From: Acidobacteriota bacterium | Lineage (GTDB): Bacteria > Acidobacteriota > Terriglobia > Terriglobales > Acidobacteriaceae | DNA: 64,000 nt | Direction: 5' to 3' | NCBI GenBank assembly: GCA_013289795.1 | Contig: JABCZH010000012.1 | Span: 79,733 to 143,732, forward strand | Shown: piece after piece, positions 50,242 through 60,100 of the stretch | Layout of the letters: each line of letters begins with the position of its first letter | Numbering within the stretch: the stretch's first letter is position 1 | The notes under the pieces: model-generated | Seen by the model: the letters and a program-made list of their open reading frames with translations, nothing else | Told to the model about the DNA's origin: nothing | Database searches by the model: none | Translations under genes and position numbers: made by a program

Positions 50242-52410
50242 TTACTCCTTCATCCCCAACTGCCAGAACAAGAACGAATAGATATCGGTCAGTTCCTCGA
50301 TCTGCTTGGTGATGGGTTTACCTTGTCCATGGCCGGCTTTGGTGTCGATGCGTAGCAGAATCGGCCGCTCGCGGCTTTGGCCGTTGGCGGCTTCCGCCTG
50401 CATCAATGCCGCCATCTTCTTCGCATGCATGGGATCGACTCGCGTGTCCGTGTCCGCGGTCATGAATAGAATCGCCGGATACTCCGTCCCCGCCTTCACG
50501 TGGTGATACGGCGAATAAGCATAGATGAAGTCGAATTGCTTGGGATCTTCCGCCGAGCCATATTCCGCAATCCACAATTTCGCAATCTGGAAATTCTGGT
50601 AACGAAGCATGTCGAGCAGCGGCACCTGGCACACCACCGCGCGAAACAGATCAGGACGCTGGGTAAGCGCCGCTCCCATCAGCAAGCCGCCGTTTGAGCC
50701 GCCCTGAATCGCGAGATGTTCCTTGTCTGTGTATTTTTCTGAAATCAGAAATTCGGCAGCTGCGATGAAGTCATCGAACACATTCTGTTTTTTCTCGAGC
50801 ATGCCCGCCCGGTGCCAGTCTTCGCCGAATTCAGCCCCGCCGCGCAGGTTCGCTACTACAAACACGCCGCCGTGCTCCAGCCACACAAAGCGGTTGGCGC
50901 GGAACTCGGGCGTATTGCTGACGTTGAATCCGCCGTAGCCGGTCAGGAGCGTAGGGTTCTTACCGTTGAGCGCGAGGCCTTTCTTGTGAAACACGAACAT
51001 CGGGACTTTGGTGCCGTCTTTCGACGCATACCAGAGCTGATTGACCTCATACGCCGAGGGGTCAATCCCTGGCGCATCGACTTTGTCCCAGAGTTTGGTT
51101 TTTCGGGAGGCTAGATCAAGCCGATACACGCAGGGAGGTACCGTGAAAGACGAAAAATCGAAAAACAATTCCTTACGGTCCCACCGGCTTCCTATGGTCG
51201 TCACCGTGCCGATGGCGGGAAGAGGAATCTCTTTCGTGAGGTCCCCATCGGGCATGGGCTCGAACAGCTTGAGTTGTGAGCTGGCATTGTGTTCGTACTG
51301 AGCGATAAACCCCCTGCCACCGAACACCGGCGAGAAACTTTTCAACACCGCTTCGTTTTGCGGAACAATCTCCTTCCAGTTCTCACGCCTGGGATCGGCG
51401 GCATCGACAGCCAGTACCCGGAAGCGCGGCGCGTCTTCGTTGGTGGTGATGTAAAGCCGCCCACGCAAGATCTCGCCACTGTACAAAAACTCCTTGCCGC
51501 TGGTGAGTTCCACTGGCGGGGTGCCCGCCTTCAGGTCCTGCAAATACATCTCGCTCTTGGCCCAGCCCTCGAAGACGGTTATCAGCAGCCAGCGATCATC
51601 ATCGTCCGGCAAAGCCACTTGCGGAACGTCCTGAGGATTGCGGCCCTCGCCGAAAATCAGCGGATCTTTCGCCGGATCGGCGCCCAGCGAGTGATAGAAA
51701 ACCTTAACGTAATAAACTTCTTCACCCGCTGGCACCTCACCCTTCTTGGGACGGCGAGTGTAGTAGAACCCGGAATTGTCCTTCTTCCAGGCAATGCTCG
51801 AGAAGCGGGTACGGTCAATGGCGTCTTGCAGCAGTTTGCCGGTAGAAGTTTCCACCAAACGCAACGTGCTCTCCTCCGATCCGCTCGGAGATGTGCCGTA
51901 GGCCACGTATTTTCCATCGTCGGAAGGGAACCACCAGTCGAGCGCGACGGTTCCGTCGGCCGCCATCTGATTCGCATCCACCAGGCTGCGGTCTTTGCCG
52001 TGCAGGCCCTCGCGCACCAGCAGCACCGGCTGGTTCTGCGCGCCCTCGCGCCGCGTATAGAAGTAGTACTTGCCGGCGATCTGTGGAGCAGTGATGGTGC
52101 CAATCGATAACAGCTGCGTGAGCCGCTGGTGGAGCTGTCCGCGCCCCGGCAGCGGATCCAGAATGCCGCGCGTGTAGGCCATTTCCTGGCGGACATATTC
52201 CTGCGCGTCCGCACTGGTCGCGTCTTCCAGCCAGCGGTAGGGGTCAGCGATCTTGTGGCCCTGGACGACGTCCACCACGGTATCAACTTTCGCTTTGGGC
52301 GGGGCGGTGGGTGTTGCTGGGACGTTGGAGGGACCGTCTTCCGCCCACACCGCGCCGGCGAAGATCAATAGGCAAAGCAGAATCCAATGCAAACGCATAC
52401 CTCCTGACAT
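50242..52410 (-). CDS. Prolyl oligopeptidase (S9A), exported
   Basis: About 722 residues. A GTG at 52416 and ATGs at 52410 and 52398 are all possible; the signal peptide (LHWILLCLLIFAGAVWAE) fits any. An N-terminal seven-bladed propeller (PYRWLEDATSADAQEYVRQE, STGKLLQDAIDRTRFSSIAW) caps the catalytic domain. The catalytic Ser is in the G-G-S-N-G-G motif (IQGGSNGGLLMGAAL, near residue 570), the Asp in MTADTDTRVDPMHAKK and the His in TKAGHGQGKP. It cleaves after proline in short peptides; the signal suggests periplasmic action on imported peptides. Confidence 0.93.
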   Translation of the reverse strand: MSGGMRLHWILLCLLIFAGAVWAEDGPSNVPATPTAPPKAKVDTVVDVVQGHKIADPYRWLEDATSADAQEYVRQEMAYTRGILDPLPGRGQLHQRLTQLLSIGTITAPQIAGKYYFYTRREGAQNQPVLLVREGLHGKDRSLVDANQMAADGTVALDWWFPSDDGKYVAYGTSPSGSEESTLRLVETSTGKLLQDAIDRTRFSSIAWKKDNSGFYYTRRPKKGEVPAGEEVYYVKVFYHSLGADPAKDPLIFGEGRNPQDVPQVALPDDDDRWLLITVFEGWAKSEMYLQDLKAGTPPVELTSGKEFLYSGEILRGRLYITTNEDAPRFRVLAVDAADPRRENWKEIVPQNEAVLKSFSPVFGGRGFIAQYEHNASSQLKLFEPMPDGDLTKEIPLPAIGTVTTIGSRWDRKELFFDFSSFTVPPCVYRLDLASRKTKLWDKVDAPGIDPSAYEVNQLWYASKDGTKVPMFVFHKKGLALNGKNPTLLTGYGGFNVSNTPEFRANRFVWLEHGGVFVVANLRGGAEFGEDWHRAGMLEKKQNVFDDFIAAAEFLISEKYTDKEHLAIQGGSNGGLLMGAALTQRPDLFRAVVCQVPLLDMLRYQNFQIAKLWIAEYGSAEDPKQFDFIYAYSPYHHVKAGTEYPAILFMTADTDTRVDPMHAKKMAALMQAEAANGQSRERPILLRIDTKAGHGQGKPITKQIEELTDIYSFLFWQLGMKE

Positions 52411-52570
52411 ACGCACCTCGCTCTGGAAATGGCGTGGATGAGCTGGATGTGACTAGGGTAACAAATGTAAGGGATGGAGTTGCCACGCCGCCGGTGTTCA
52501 CAGGCTGCGTCGAATGGTATGATGAAAAAGACAACTGGAACGGCGCGCCTCTCCGGTGCGCCGGCCACAC

Positions 52571-52645
<75 letters not shown>

Positions 52646-52685
52646 TTCTTTTGAACGGCTTACCATCGAAAATAAATCGCGCAAA

Positions 52686-53774
52686 TCAGTTGAACGCTAG
52701 CTTGTCCAGCTTCGAGCCTGCGACGGCCAGCGAATCATCCACCGGAGTGCCGTAGGAAAGCGTGGTTCTCAGATCAGCGTGCCGCATGAAGCGTTGCTGC
52801 ACTTCGAGCGGAACACCTTCCTTCGCTAGCCATGACCGTGAGCTGGCTCGGAAGCTGTGCGTCCCGATAGGCTCAATCCCTGCGTCCACTGCCGCCTGTT
52901 GCAACTCCCGCCAAAAACCCGTGTAGCTGTACGGCAAGCGTCCGAGCTGCATTGGACTGGCGAAGATCCAATCATCGTTCGATGGGAACTCCGTTTTGCG
53001 GTGCCAGTCACGCAGCATCGCAACAGCCCCCGATCCGAGGTTCTTGATCTGCTCGGAGCCGGGGGTCTTCGTTGGAGCAACGATCTGATTCACGATGCCA
53101 CGCTGGATGTTGATTCTCCCTTGGAGCCAATCAATATCAGACCAGCGCAATGCCAGCAGTTCAGAGACGCGCAACCCAAGACACAGTTGCAAGGTTGCCA
53201 TCGTCTTGAACGGTTCCCGAAGCTGCGCGACGAGGACACAGAACTCCTCTTCGCTGAGGCTGCGGGGTTGGGTCAATCGCTTTGAGGAACCCTTCACAGT
53301 GACAAGATTGATCGGGTTCTCCTGCGACGGAACCAACTCAGAGAACTTCGCGTAATCCCACAAGCTGTGCAGCATTGCCCGCAGATGGCCCTTCGTCTTC
53401 GGGGCCAACGGCAAGGAATCGAGCCACAATTGCACAGGACGGGCCTTCACCTCAGTGATGAGCATCTTTCCCCACGTTGGCAGAATGTACTTTTTCACCC
53501 AGATGAGATAGACCCTTCGCGTGGACTGACGCTCCGGCATCCGCTCCTTTTGGTACTGCACTACCAGCTCTTCGACGGTTGGGACTGCTGGCACATGGAA
53601 CCTCATTTCGAGTCCCAAGGCAACAGCCCGCTTGACGGCCGTTTCCCGAGTCGGCAACTCCGAGAAACTCCCCAACTTCCGGCTCGTAGACTTACCCTGC
53701 TCATTCCTGAAGCAGAAGTTCCACGTTCCGTGTCTCGCGTTGCGTACTACGCGTCCCACAACTCGTGCTCTCAT
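52686..53774 (-). CDS. Tyrosine recombinase/integrase
   Basis: A 362-residue phage-type integrase. The N-terminal arm-binding and core-binding regions run to about residue 170 (VQYQKERMPERQSTRRVYLIW). Catalytic features: Arg in LQLCLGLRVSELLALRWSDID, His-x-x-Arg in IGTHSFRASSRSW, His in FMRHADLRTTLSYG, and the nucleophile Tyr in the same segment. Its stop lies 41 bases from the 3' end of tRNA-Asn, the usual position for an element integrated at a tRNA gene. Two small DNA-binding genes follow upstream, as in many integrative elements. Confidence 0.94.
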   Translation of the reverse strand: MRARVVGRVVRNARHGTWNFCFRNEQGKSTSRKLGSFSELPTRETAVKRAVALGLEMRFHVPAVPTVEELVVQYQKERMPERQSTRRVYLIWVKKYILPTWGKMLITEVKARPVQLWLDSLPLAPKTKGHLRAMLHSLWDYAKFSELVPSQENPINLVTVKGSSKRLTQPRSLSEEEFCVLVAQLREPFKTMATLQLCLGLRVSELLALRWSDIDWLQGRINIQRGIVNQIVAPTKTPGSEQIKNLGSGAVAMLRDWHRKTEFPSNDDWIFASPMQLGRLPYSYTGFWRELQQAAVDAGIEPIGTHSFRASSRSWLAKEGVPLEVQQRFMRHADLRTTLSYGTPVDDSLAVAGSKLDKLAFN

Positions 53775-54019
53775 ATCACACCCTCCTTATGTTGGGAGAG
53801 CACGGTCAGCGGTTCGCAGGTTATCACAGACTTCGAGAGCAAGGCACTGTCCAAGTCCTTCTTTCGGAACCTCCAAACGCGTCGCTTCGTTCCGGAGAGC
53901 GCGTAAGCTCCCAGCTTGCCTTGACGAGCCCACAAGAGAAGGGAGCGCGGCTTCACCTTCAAGTAGGCTGCGGCTTCCGCCGGGGTCATCCAATCGCTAT
54001 TGTCCACGGTATCCATCAC
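53771..54019 (-). CDS. Excisionase-like MerR/HTH_17 DNA-binding protein
   Basis: An 82-residue protein with the helix-turn-helix core WMTPAEAAAYLKVKPRSLLLWARQGKLGAYALSGTKRRVWRFRKKDLDSALLS, the excisionase (HTH_17) layout that binds DNA near attachment sites. It overlaps the integrase gene by four bases and so is transcribed with it. It could direct excision (Xis) or regulate the integrase. Confidence 0.87.
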   Translation of the reverse strand: MMDTVDNSDWMTPAEAAAYLKVKPRSLLLWARQGKLGAYALSGTKRRVWRFRKKDLDSALLSKSVITCEPLTVLSQHKEGVI

Positions 54020-54021
54020 AG

Positions 54022-54582
54022 CTACTGCTCTTTCGGTGTCACATTCCTCAATTGGCTGGCCTTGCTGGGCCGGAGCGTGTTGGGTTCTGCTGGGTGAGAC
54101 TGCTGGGCGGCGGCCGCCTCAGCCATTGTTTGCAGCGCCGTAAGAAAATTGTCGATGATAGTGATCCACTGGTAGGTCTTCTTGCCGCCCTTCTGAGGAA
54201 CCACCTTTACCTCTCGGCTCTTCACCAAGCGCCGGAGTACAGTGTGGATGGAGGCCAGAGGATTTGAATATTTTGAGAAATCAAATCCTTTAACCTCCAT
54301 CCGATTCTTAAGGTCACTGGCGCTCACCGGGATATAGGCTTCTTGCAGCGTGACCCGAGCGAGGTCGGTTAGCCCAGTCGTCAGTTCAAGGTTGACGGCG
54401 GTTTCGTGGGCGACTTTTGCCCCTAGCTCCCGGCACAGGCCTTCCAGATGATTGATGACGGGCTGCAATTGGGCCATCCTCTGGTCAATCTTCTGCCGTT
54501 GCGTGAGCAAACTGACCAGCTCTCGCTTTCTCGCTTGCAGGTCTCGACGGTATGCGGTCAAGGTCATATAATGATGATACAT
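54022..54582 (-). CDS. Coiled-coil/winged-helix protein of the integrase module
   Basis: A 186-residue protein (a second ATG lies 15 bases in). Residues 5-60 are a coiled coil (YRRDLQARKRELVSLLTQRQKIDQRMAQLQPVINHLEGL). Residues 75-135 look like a winged helix (VTLQEAYIPVSASDLKNRMEVKGFDFSKYSNPLASIHTVLRRLVKSREV). The tail is Ala/Gln rich. Proteins of this type often sit near integrases in acidobacterial elements but have no name. Two bases separate it from the excisionase gene. Likely a DNA-binding accessory factor. Confidence 0.7.
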   Translation of the reverse strand: MYHHYMTLTAYRRDLQARKRELVSLLTQRQKIDQRMAQLQPVINHLEGLCRELGAKVAHETAVNLELTTGLTDLARVTLQEAYIPVSASDLKNRMEVKGFDFSKYSNPLASIHTVLRRLVKSREVKVVPQKGGKKTYQWITIIDNFLTALQTMAEAAAAQQSHPAEPNTLRPSKASQLRNVTPKEQ

Positions 54583-54676
54583 AATATGTACAAATGTGCA
54601 AGCATATAAGTATCATGATGCGTATAAGGCCGCGCAGGATGTGCGCCGGACCACAACGTTCAGAAAGACGAACGTT
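54574..54676. promoter_or_regulatory. AT-rich divergent control region with two inverted repeats
   Basis: Between the winged-helix gene and the TetR gene. ATGATAC (54574) faces GTATCAT (54610-54616), and AACGTTC (54655) faces GAACGTT (54670-54676), the second pair a perfect 7-base inverted repeat with an 8-base gap, 40 bases before the TetR start. These may be operators of the two flanking DNA-binding proteins. The base composition is much lower in GC than the surroundings. Confidence 0.45.
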
Positions 54677-54715
54677 CGTGCTATGACCAGCCTCAGGCTG
54701 GAAAGGAGCGCTTTC

Positions 54716-55411
54716 GTGGATAAAAAGAGTGCTAAGGAATCGACAGCAAACGATTTAAGGAAAGGGGAACGAACTCGGGAAGAGATTTTGGATCAAGCCC
54801 TGCGAACGGCCGCACGCGGAGGACTCGGAACGCTCTCCATCGGGAACCTGGCCAAAGAAGTAAATATGAGCAAGAGCGGCCTGTTTGTGCATTTTGGGTC
54901 GAAAGAAAACCTAGAGCAAGCGGTGGTGGACCGGGCCAGTGACCTCTTCTTTAATTACGTCGTTCTTCCGACCGAGGAATCCGGTCTGGAAGGGATCGAG
55001 CAGCTTTGGACGCTTTGCGACTTGTGGCTGGGGCTGGTCGAAGATCGTGTCTTTGCAGGGGACTATTTCTTCACTGGCGCCTTCTGTCAGTGTGCCAGGC
55101 AGGACGGTTCCATTCCCCAACGAATCGCTGAGACTGTGTGGCGATGGCACAAGGCGCTGAAACGAGCAGTCGAGAAAGGACAAAGGCACGGCGAAATTCT
55201 TGACACGATTGATTCGAAGCGAATCGCCCTTGAGCTGAATGGTCTCTTGCTGGGGGCCCAGTGGTCTCATCTGATGGAAGGCGAGGATCGGACCCAGGCC
55301 CGTTCGGCAATCCTCGCCAAACTCGCCAGTATTGCAACAGACGAGATACCGGCCAGCGCTTTTGCCTCGCTGAAGGACTGGAGGAAATACCTGGAGAGCA
55401 GGCGGCCATGA
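54716..55411 (+). CDS. TetR/AcrR-family transcription regulator
   Basis: About 231 residues from a GTG at 54716, with AAAGGAG seven bases before it; earlier starts in the same frame lack a ribosome site. The TetR DNA-binding domain is at about residues 18-70 (GERTREEILDQALRTAARGGLGTLSIGNLAKEVNMSKSGLFVHFGSKENLEQAVVDRA). The C-terminal ligand domain belongs to the TetR_C_33-like group (ELNGLLLGAQW). TetR proteins often control efflux pumps, and an RND pump lies at 57-63 kb, but on the other strand and 1.7 kb away, so control is only a guess. Confidence 0.9.
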   Translation: MDKKSAKESTANDLRKGERTREEILDQALRTAARGGLGTLSIGNLAKEVNMSKSGLFVHFGSKENLEQAVVDRASDLFFNYVVLPTEESGLEGIEQLWTLCDLWLGLVEDRVFAGDYFFTGAFCQCARQDGSIPQRIAETVWRWHKALKRAVEKGQRHGEILDTIDSKRIALELNGLLLGAQWSHLMEGEDRTQARSAILAKLASIATDEIPASAFASLKDWRKYLESRRP

Positions 55412-55478
55412 GCGTGCGGAAATCCCTCCAGCCGCTTTTAACCCAAGCTGACGGGGATACAGTAAACGGTACCGGCCC

Positions 55479-55772
55479 TTACCACGGAACCCGCTGCCCT
55501 TGGCGTGAGCGAAAATACTTGAGGCGAGCATGGCCACGCTCGGTCAATCGATAAGCCAGGTAACCGCGCCGCCTGTTGGCACGCGTTTCGAGCAAGCCTT
55601 GGCGCTTCAACCGCAAAAGGTAGCTATATACAGACCTGCGATCCAGACTTCGTTTTAACGCCGCCCAGATTTGATCGGGAGTAATCAAATTGTTATTTTG
55701 CGCGAATATTTCCAAAACCAGTTGTTTGGTCACGAGGAAGCATCTGTCTCTTGCGTTATCATACACTCGCAT
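55479..55772 (-). CDS. Winged-helix DNA-binding protein
   Basis: A 97-residue protein with a winged-helix reading LVTKQLVLEIFAQNNNLITPDQIWAALKRSLDRRSVYSYLLRLKRQGLLETRANRRRGYLAYRLTERG. I do not recognise a named family; PadR- and transcription-termination-type winged helices are nearest in feel. No Shine-Dalgarno precedes the ATG. GCGATTT occurs twice just upstream (55780-55800) and may be its own operator. It lies in the probable integrative element. Confidence 0.68.
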   Translation of the reverse strand: MRVYDNARDRCFLVTKQLVLEIFAQNNNLITPDQIWAALKRSLDRRSVYSYLLRLKRQGLLETRANRRRGYLAYRLTERGHARLKYFRSRQGQRVPW

Positions 55773-56083
55773 AAATCGCTAATAAAATCGCATTGGGGAG
55801 CTATTTTTTGCCCCGACCGCGATTTTTTCAAAATGGAATGAAATAGACGAAAAACCAGCGCGAACTTCCGCCAGCCGAAAAGAAAACAAATCTCACTATT
55901 GGTTTTTTTCAAATCAAGAATGGCTCTCAGAAATGTTGGTGGGCCGAAAGGGGACATCTTTGAGCAACTCCCGAGATGCCGACAGTCTCCCAACAGGCGG
56001 AACGGGACTATGCCACCGGACCTGGTCCTTGCTTTTGCTTCCTAAACCTGCCCCGCGTGCGAATCGCTAGACTACCCTGCTTC
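55773..56083. other. Low-GC spacer
   Basis: About 310 bases with long A/T runs (for example GATTTTTTCAAAATGG), clearly lower in GC than the rest. An ORF across it (55730-55993, minus) shows no protein-like features and I do not accept it. Probably promoter region or foreign DNA junction. Confidence 0.4.
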
Positions 56084-56284
56084 TTAACAGCCGGGCGGCT
56101 GATTTGAACTTAGTTCACGAATCGCTTTTTCGTAGTTTTCCGTCGTCGTCCTTAACTCAGCAGCGAGATAGCGGTGCAGACTACGATCGGGAGCGGAGGA
56201 TTGTTGTTCGGTATAGGTCCTTAGTGCCTCTTGAGCATCGTTCATTGCTTTTTCGGCTGTTCTCACGTCTTCGATTGTCGACAC
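56084..56284 (-). CDS. Small helical protein, unknown
   Basis: A 66-residue hydrophilic, all-helical protein: STIEDVRTAEKAMNDAQEAL, a short turn, then HRYLAAELRTTTENYEKAIREL. Two amphipathic helices would form a hairpin. I do not recognise a family, although short proteins with this TIEDV...AE.kMndA pattern occur in Acidobacteria. A ribosome site was not obvious. Real gene likely, function unknown. Confidence 0.55.
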   Translation of the reverse strand: MSTIEDVRTAEKAMNDAQEALRTYTEQQSSAPDRSLHRYLAAELRTTTENYEKAIRELSSNQPPGC

Positions 56285-56383
56285 GTTTTGTACGCCTCTT
56301 TCCGTCCCCCTGCTGGTAAACGAGACTCTCTACTTTTGGCAGCACACGCTAACATGATCTCAGGCACTGCACTGTGATGTGAG

Positions 56384-56689
56384 TCACAGGTGCTTGTGAT
56401 CCGATGTACCGAAAGGGAACGTTTTCAGCATCTCCACAGGAAAGAAATCAAGAGTCTTGATATCTGCTCCAGATCTTCTCACCATTTTTGCGAGGCTGGT
56501 AAAACTCAGTTCGACTGCGTCCGTAGCGATGGCCTGATTCATGCTGCCGCAAAATGTCCGGATCAGCGCTTCGTTGGCGAAAACTACGCGAAGCTGATCA
56601 TCCACAATGACCACTCCCTCGTTGAGCTCTTCAAGGATACTCCCCATCTGGCGAAGCCAATCCGGGGTCTTGCTATTGACGTTAGGCAT
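56384..56689 (-). CDS. Short PAS-domain protein
   Basis: A 101-residue protein starting with a PAS core (WLRQMGSILEELNEGVVIVDDQLRVVFANEALIRT). The second half (FCGSMNQAIATDAVELSFTSL onward) does not follow the usual PAS pattern, so the domain may be shortened or degraded. No kinase or output domain is attached. It overlaps the K+ channel gene by eight bases and is the last gene of the pump operon. It may sense redox or a small ligand for that operon, but this is inference. Confidence 0.65.
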   Translation of the reverse strand: MPNVNSKTPDWLRQMGSILEELNEGVVIVDDQLRVVFANEALIRTFCGSMNQAIATDAVELSFTSLAKMVRRSGADIKTLDFFPVEMLKTFPFGTSDHKHL

Positions 56690-57161
56690 GGTTTTGTCCA
56701 GTTGAATTCGTCAGCGAAGATGGTGTGTCGCGATCGAGCAATCGTGTGACGAGAACAAACAGAACACTGACCGATATTCCACACATCAACACACCGGTGA
56801 TCGCCTCCAGAGGCCCTAAGAGTCGCCAGTTGGACGGGAGAATCAGATCACCATATCCCACAGTGGAATAGCTGCTCGCGGAGAAGTAAAAGGCGAGCTC
56901 CCATGACGGGAAGCAACGCGCCCGGTAGAAACTGGCCCACAGAAGAATCACGAGCCCGTGCAGAATTACAATTGCGACCGTCGATTTCACTACCAGCGTG
57001 GCCGAGTAAACTGGTCCATGCTTGTGAATGTCCCGGGCCAGAACACGCTTTAGCCACTCGATGAGCGTAGCTACGCCGGCGCACTGCAAGCAGAGTGTAA
57101 GACTCAGCAGAAGAACAGCCGCGGCAAGTTGATTAAAAAGAATCATCGCAAAAACCTTCAA
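56682..57161 (-). CDS. Two-pore-helix K+ channel
   Basis: A 159-residue membrane protein with three hydrophobic helices (FNQLAAAVLLLSLTLCLQCAG; STVAIVILHGLVILLWASF; AITGVLMCGISVSVLFVLV). The selectivity filter T100-V-G-Y-G-D lies after a pore helix (WELAFYFSASSYSTVGYGD), the sign of a K+-selective pore of the Kcs/Ion_trans_2 type. No RCK or cyclic-nucleotide domain is attached. It overlaps both the RND permease stop (four bases) and the PAS gene, so it is an integral member of the efflux operon. Confidence 0.9.
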   Translation of the reverse strand: MKVFAMILFNQLAAAVLLLSLTLCLQCAGVATLIEWLKRVLARDIHKHGPVYSATLVVKSTVAIVILHGLVILLWASFYRARCFPSWELAFYFSASSYSTVGYGDLILPSNWRLLGPLEAITGVLMCGISVSVLFVLVTRLLDRDTPSSLTNSTGQNHA

Positions 57162-60100
57162 CGAACCATTTCAGGGGCCGGACGAGCTTCAGTCTCTGCC
57201 GGAGCTTGTTTCGTTTCCCAGCCGATAATTTTCAGATCAAGAACGAAGATGCTGTAAAGGACCGGCACCAAGAGCAGAGTTATGAACGTTGCGACGGCAA
57301 GGCCACCGATCTGCGCGTAACACAGAGGCTGCCATAGAGGCCCACCTTCCAGCGCCAGCGGAAAGAGGGCTAGGATAGTCGCCCCTACCGTGATCATCAC
57401 GGGTCGAATCCGTTGGATTCCGGCGTCAGGAAGTGCTTGCTCCAGCGGCTCTCCCTTCGCATGCATTTCCTCGATAAAGTCGAACAGCACAATGACGTGG
57501 CTGACGATTACGCCAATCAAGCTAGCGATGCCGAGAAAAGCCATAAATCCAAACGGGGTATGCATAATCGCTAGGGCGATCAGAGAGCCGATCACACCGT
57601 AGGGAGCAGCGGCGAATACGAGAAGAGGTTTCACCGCATTATTGAATTGAACGAGTAGCGCCAGGTAAATGCCGATCAACGAGATCAATAGAACGATTTT
57701 GAGGTTTGTGAATCCGTCTATTTGTTTCGCTCTTTCGCCCCCGATCCGCAGCTGATAACCGGGGGGGAGATTTCTCTGAAACTCTTGCAGTTTTGGAAGA
57801 ATCGGTTCGAGCACTTCAGAGGCGAGCACTCCAGGCTGGGGATAACAAAGAATAGAAATGGTGCGAAAATGCTCACGCCGGGCGATGCGTCCCGTCTCCA
57901 AGGAGTTTCCGACCGTCGCGATTGATAGCAGCGGCACCCTATTGTTCGTCTGTGACGAGTAAACGTACAGGTTCTTGATGTCAGCCAGCTGCGCACGCTC
58001 CTCCATGCGAAGGCGAGCCACAATGGGGATGTTCTTGTCGCCCTCCTTGAACACGCCCACTACGGAGCCGCTCATCGCTGCGGTGGACGCGTCGGCGACA
58101 TCTGCGTTGGTGATGCCTGCCACGTTTGCGCGGTCTGGATCGATCTGAATCCTCTGCTGAATATCGTCAGGGAACCAATCATCACGAAGAACGGCAATGC
58201 CGGGAGCTTGCCCTACGATATCCTGGGCTTGCCGGGCAATCTGTCGCAGCGTGCGTATATCGCTGACTTCATTCTTCGCGTCGATGTCCTCCTGCGCAGA
58301 AATCAGCAGTTCCACGGGGTTCTCAACAGGATTCGTTTGAAGCTGGCGAACTGTTATCCACGCGCCCGGTACTTCCTTGGCCAGTGCGTCCTGGATCGGA
58401 CGAGCTAACTTCGGCGAGGCCTCTTTATCCGTGACCTCAACGATCATTTGCACGTAGTTGGTCTGCGGCATTTCCGGCGAAACCGAAAACCAGAAGCGAG
58501 GTCCGCCGCCACCGGCAAAGGTCGTCAGCGACTTAAGAAGATGCCCACTCTTTTCCTTGCTAGCGGCATCAGGGAAGTTTTCAACCACCTGCCAGACGAC
58601 CCTTTCGGTCTGCATAGCAGCGTCGTTGGTGACGGTCAAGGGAGTGTCATTCGGCAGCCAAATATCCAAGTAAAACCAATATTGGACATCTTCAGGAAAA
58701 AACTGGGTCTTAAGCTGAGAACCGAACAGCCCACCTACGATCAGGAAAACCAAGGACCCGCCGAGGACAGCCCAACGGTGTTTTATGGCTTTGCCGACGA
58801 GCTTGTTGTAAAAGCCGTAGAATCCCCGCTGGCGTCTCTCTTCGATCGTTGGCTCTCGCTTTGCTGGAGCACGCAAAATGTAGTAGCCCAGGAACGGAAC
58901 AAATGTCATCGCAACACAGAGCGCGCAGAGCAGAGAAGCCGTCATCACGACAGGAAGGCTCTTCAAGAACTCGCCGGTATTGCCCGTGAGCATTAGGAAC
59001 GGCAGATAGGCGATGATATTCGTGATCGTCGCGTAGAAAATGGCAGTTGCAAGCTTTGTGGGGCCGACCCAGCAGGCCATTCTGCGCGGCAACCCTTCCG
59101 CCAAGCCGCGTTTGATGCCGTCTCCAGAGACCACCGGCACGTCAACGAGAAGACCGAGCGCGATGATCAGCGTTGCGATGGAAACCTGTTGAAGATCGAT
59201 TCCCAACATATACACAATGCCGAAGGTCATCGCGAGCGTGATGGGTACGGCCAGAGCCATGATCAGAGCCAGACGCCACTCCCAAAATCCAAGCAGCGAA
59301 ACAAGGACGACGAGAATGAGGGCTTCGACAAGTGCCCGCATGAATAGATGGATGTTCTCCTTGACTTGGAGCGGCTGGTCGGAGGTGTGCGCCAGAATCA
59401 GGTCGGGGGGAAGAATTTGACGAAGCTCCAAAAGCTTCGAATTCACGGACTGTCCGAAGCGCGCGATTTGCTTCTTATCGCGCATGTAGATTGCTAAGGT
59501 GATCGCGCGGCTGCGCTGCCAGCGCCCATTTGCGTCTCGCCGAGTGTAGTAGTTGAGATACTCGGCAGGAGCCTGATAGCCTCGGCTGATTTGGACGAGA
59601 TCCCGTAAATATACGGGGGTACCCTCTGATGTAACCGATACAGCCACGTCCCCGATGCTTCTAGCGGTGTCGAATTGTCCCGAAGGGGTGAGAATGACGC
59701 TGCGCTCGCCTGTTTCAACAGTTCCGCCCGGCGCGATAATATTCCGGGCTGAAAGTATTTTGGAAAGATCAGTAGGACGCAGGCCGTAGGCTGCGAGGCG
59801 ATCTTGCGAGTAATCCAGATAGATGGTCTGCGACAAAACTCCCCGCCGCTCCACCTTGGAAACTTCGGGAGCTCCCTGCAGCGTTCGGCCAATCAGATCA
59901 GAAAAATTGTCGAGTTCGGCATAGCTGTATTTGTCGCCCGCAACATTGGCCAGTTTCGTTCGTGTTTCCCTCGGGTCGCGGATGATCGCTGGGGCCCACG
60001 CATCGGGATGCAGCTCGGACCGTTTTAGCCGCTCCGAGATAAACCGCTGGATGAACGCTTGGATGGAACTGTCATCTGCTTCGGAAACGCCATCCACGCC

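Noticed and set aside
55730..55993. Minus-strand ORF of 87 codons in the low-GC spacer
   Set aside because: Overlaps the winged-helix gene start in another frame and has no protein-like composition.
57804..57830. Possible copy of the tRNA-Asn 3' end (GGTTCGAGCAC)
   Set aside because: Only about nine bases match and it lies inside the RND gene; not an attachment site.
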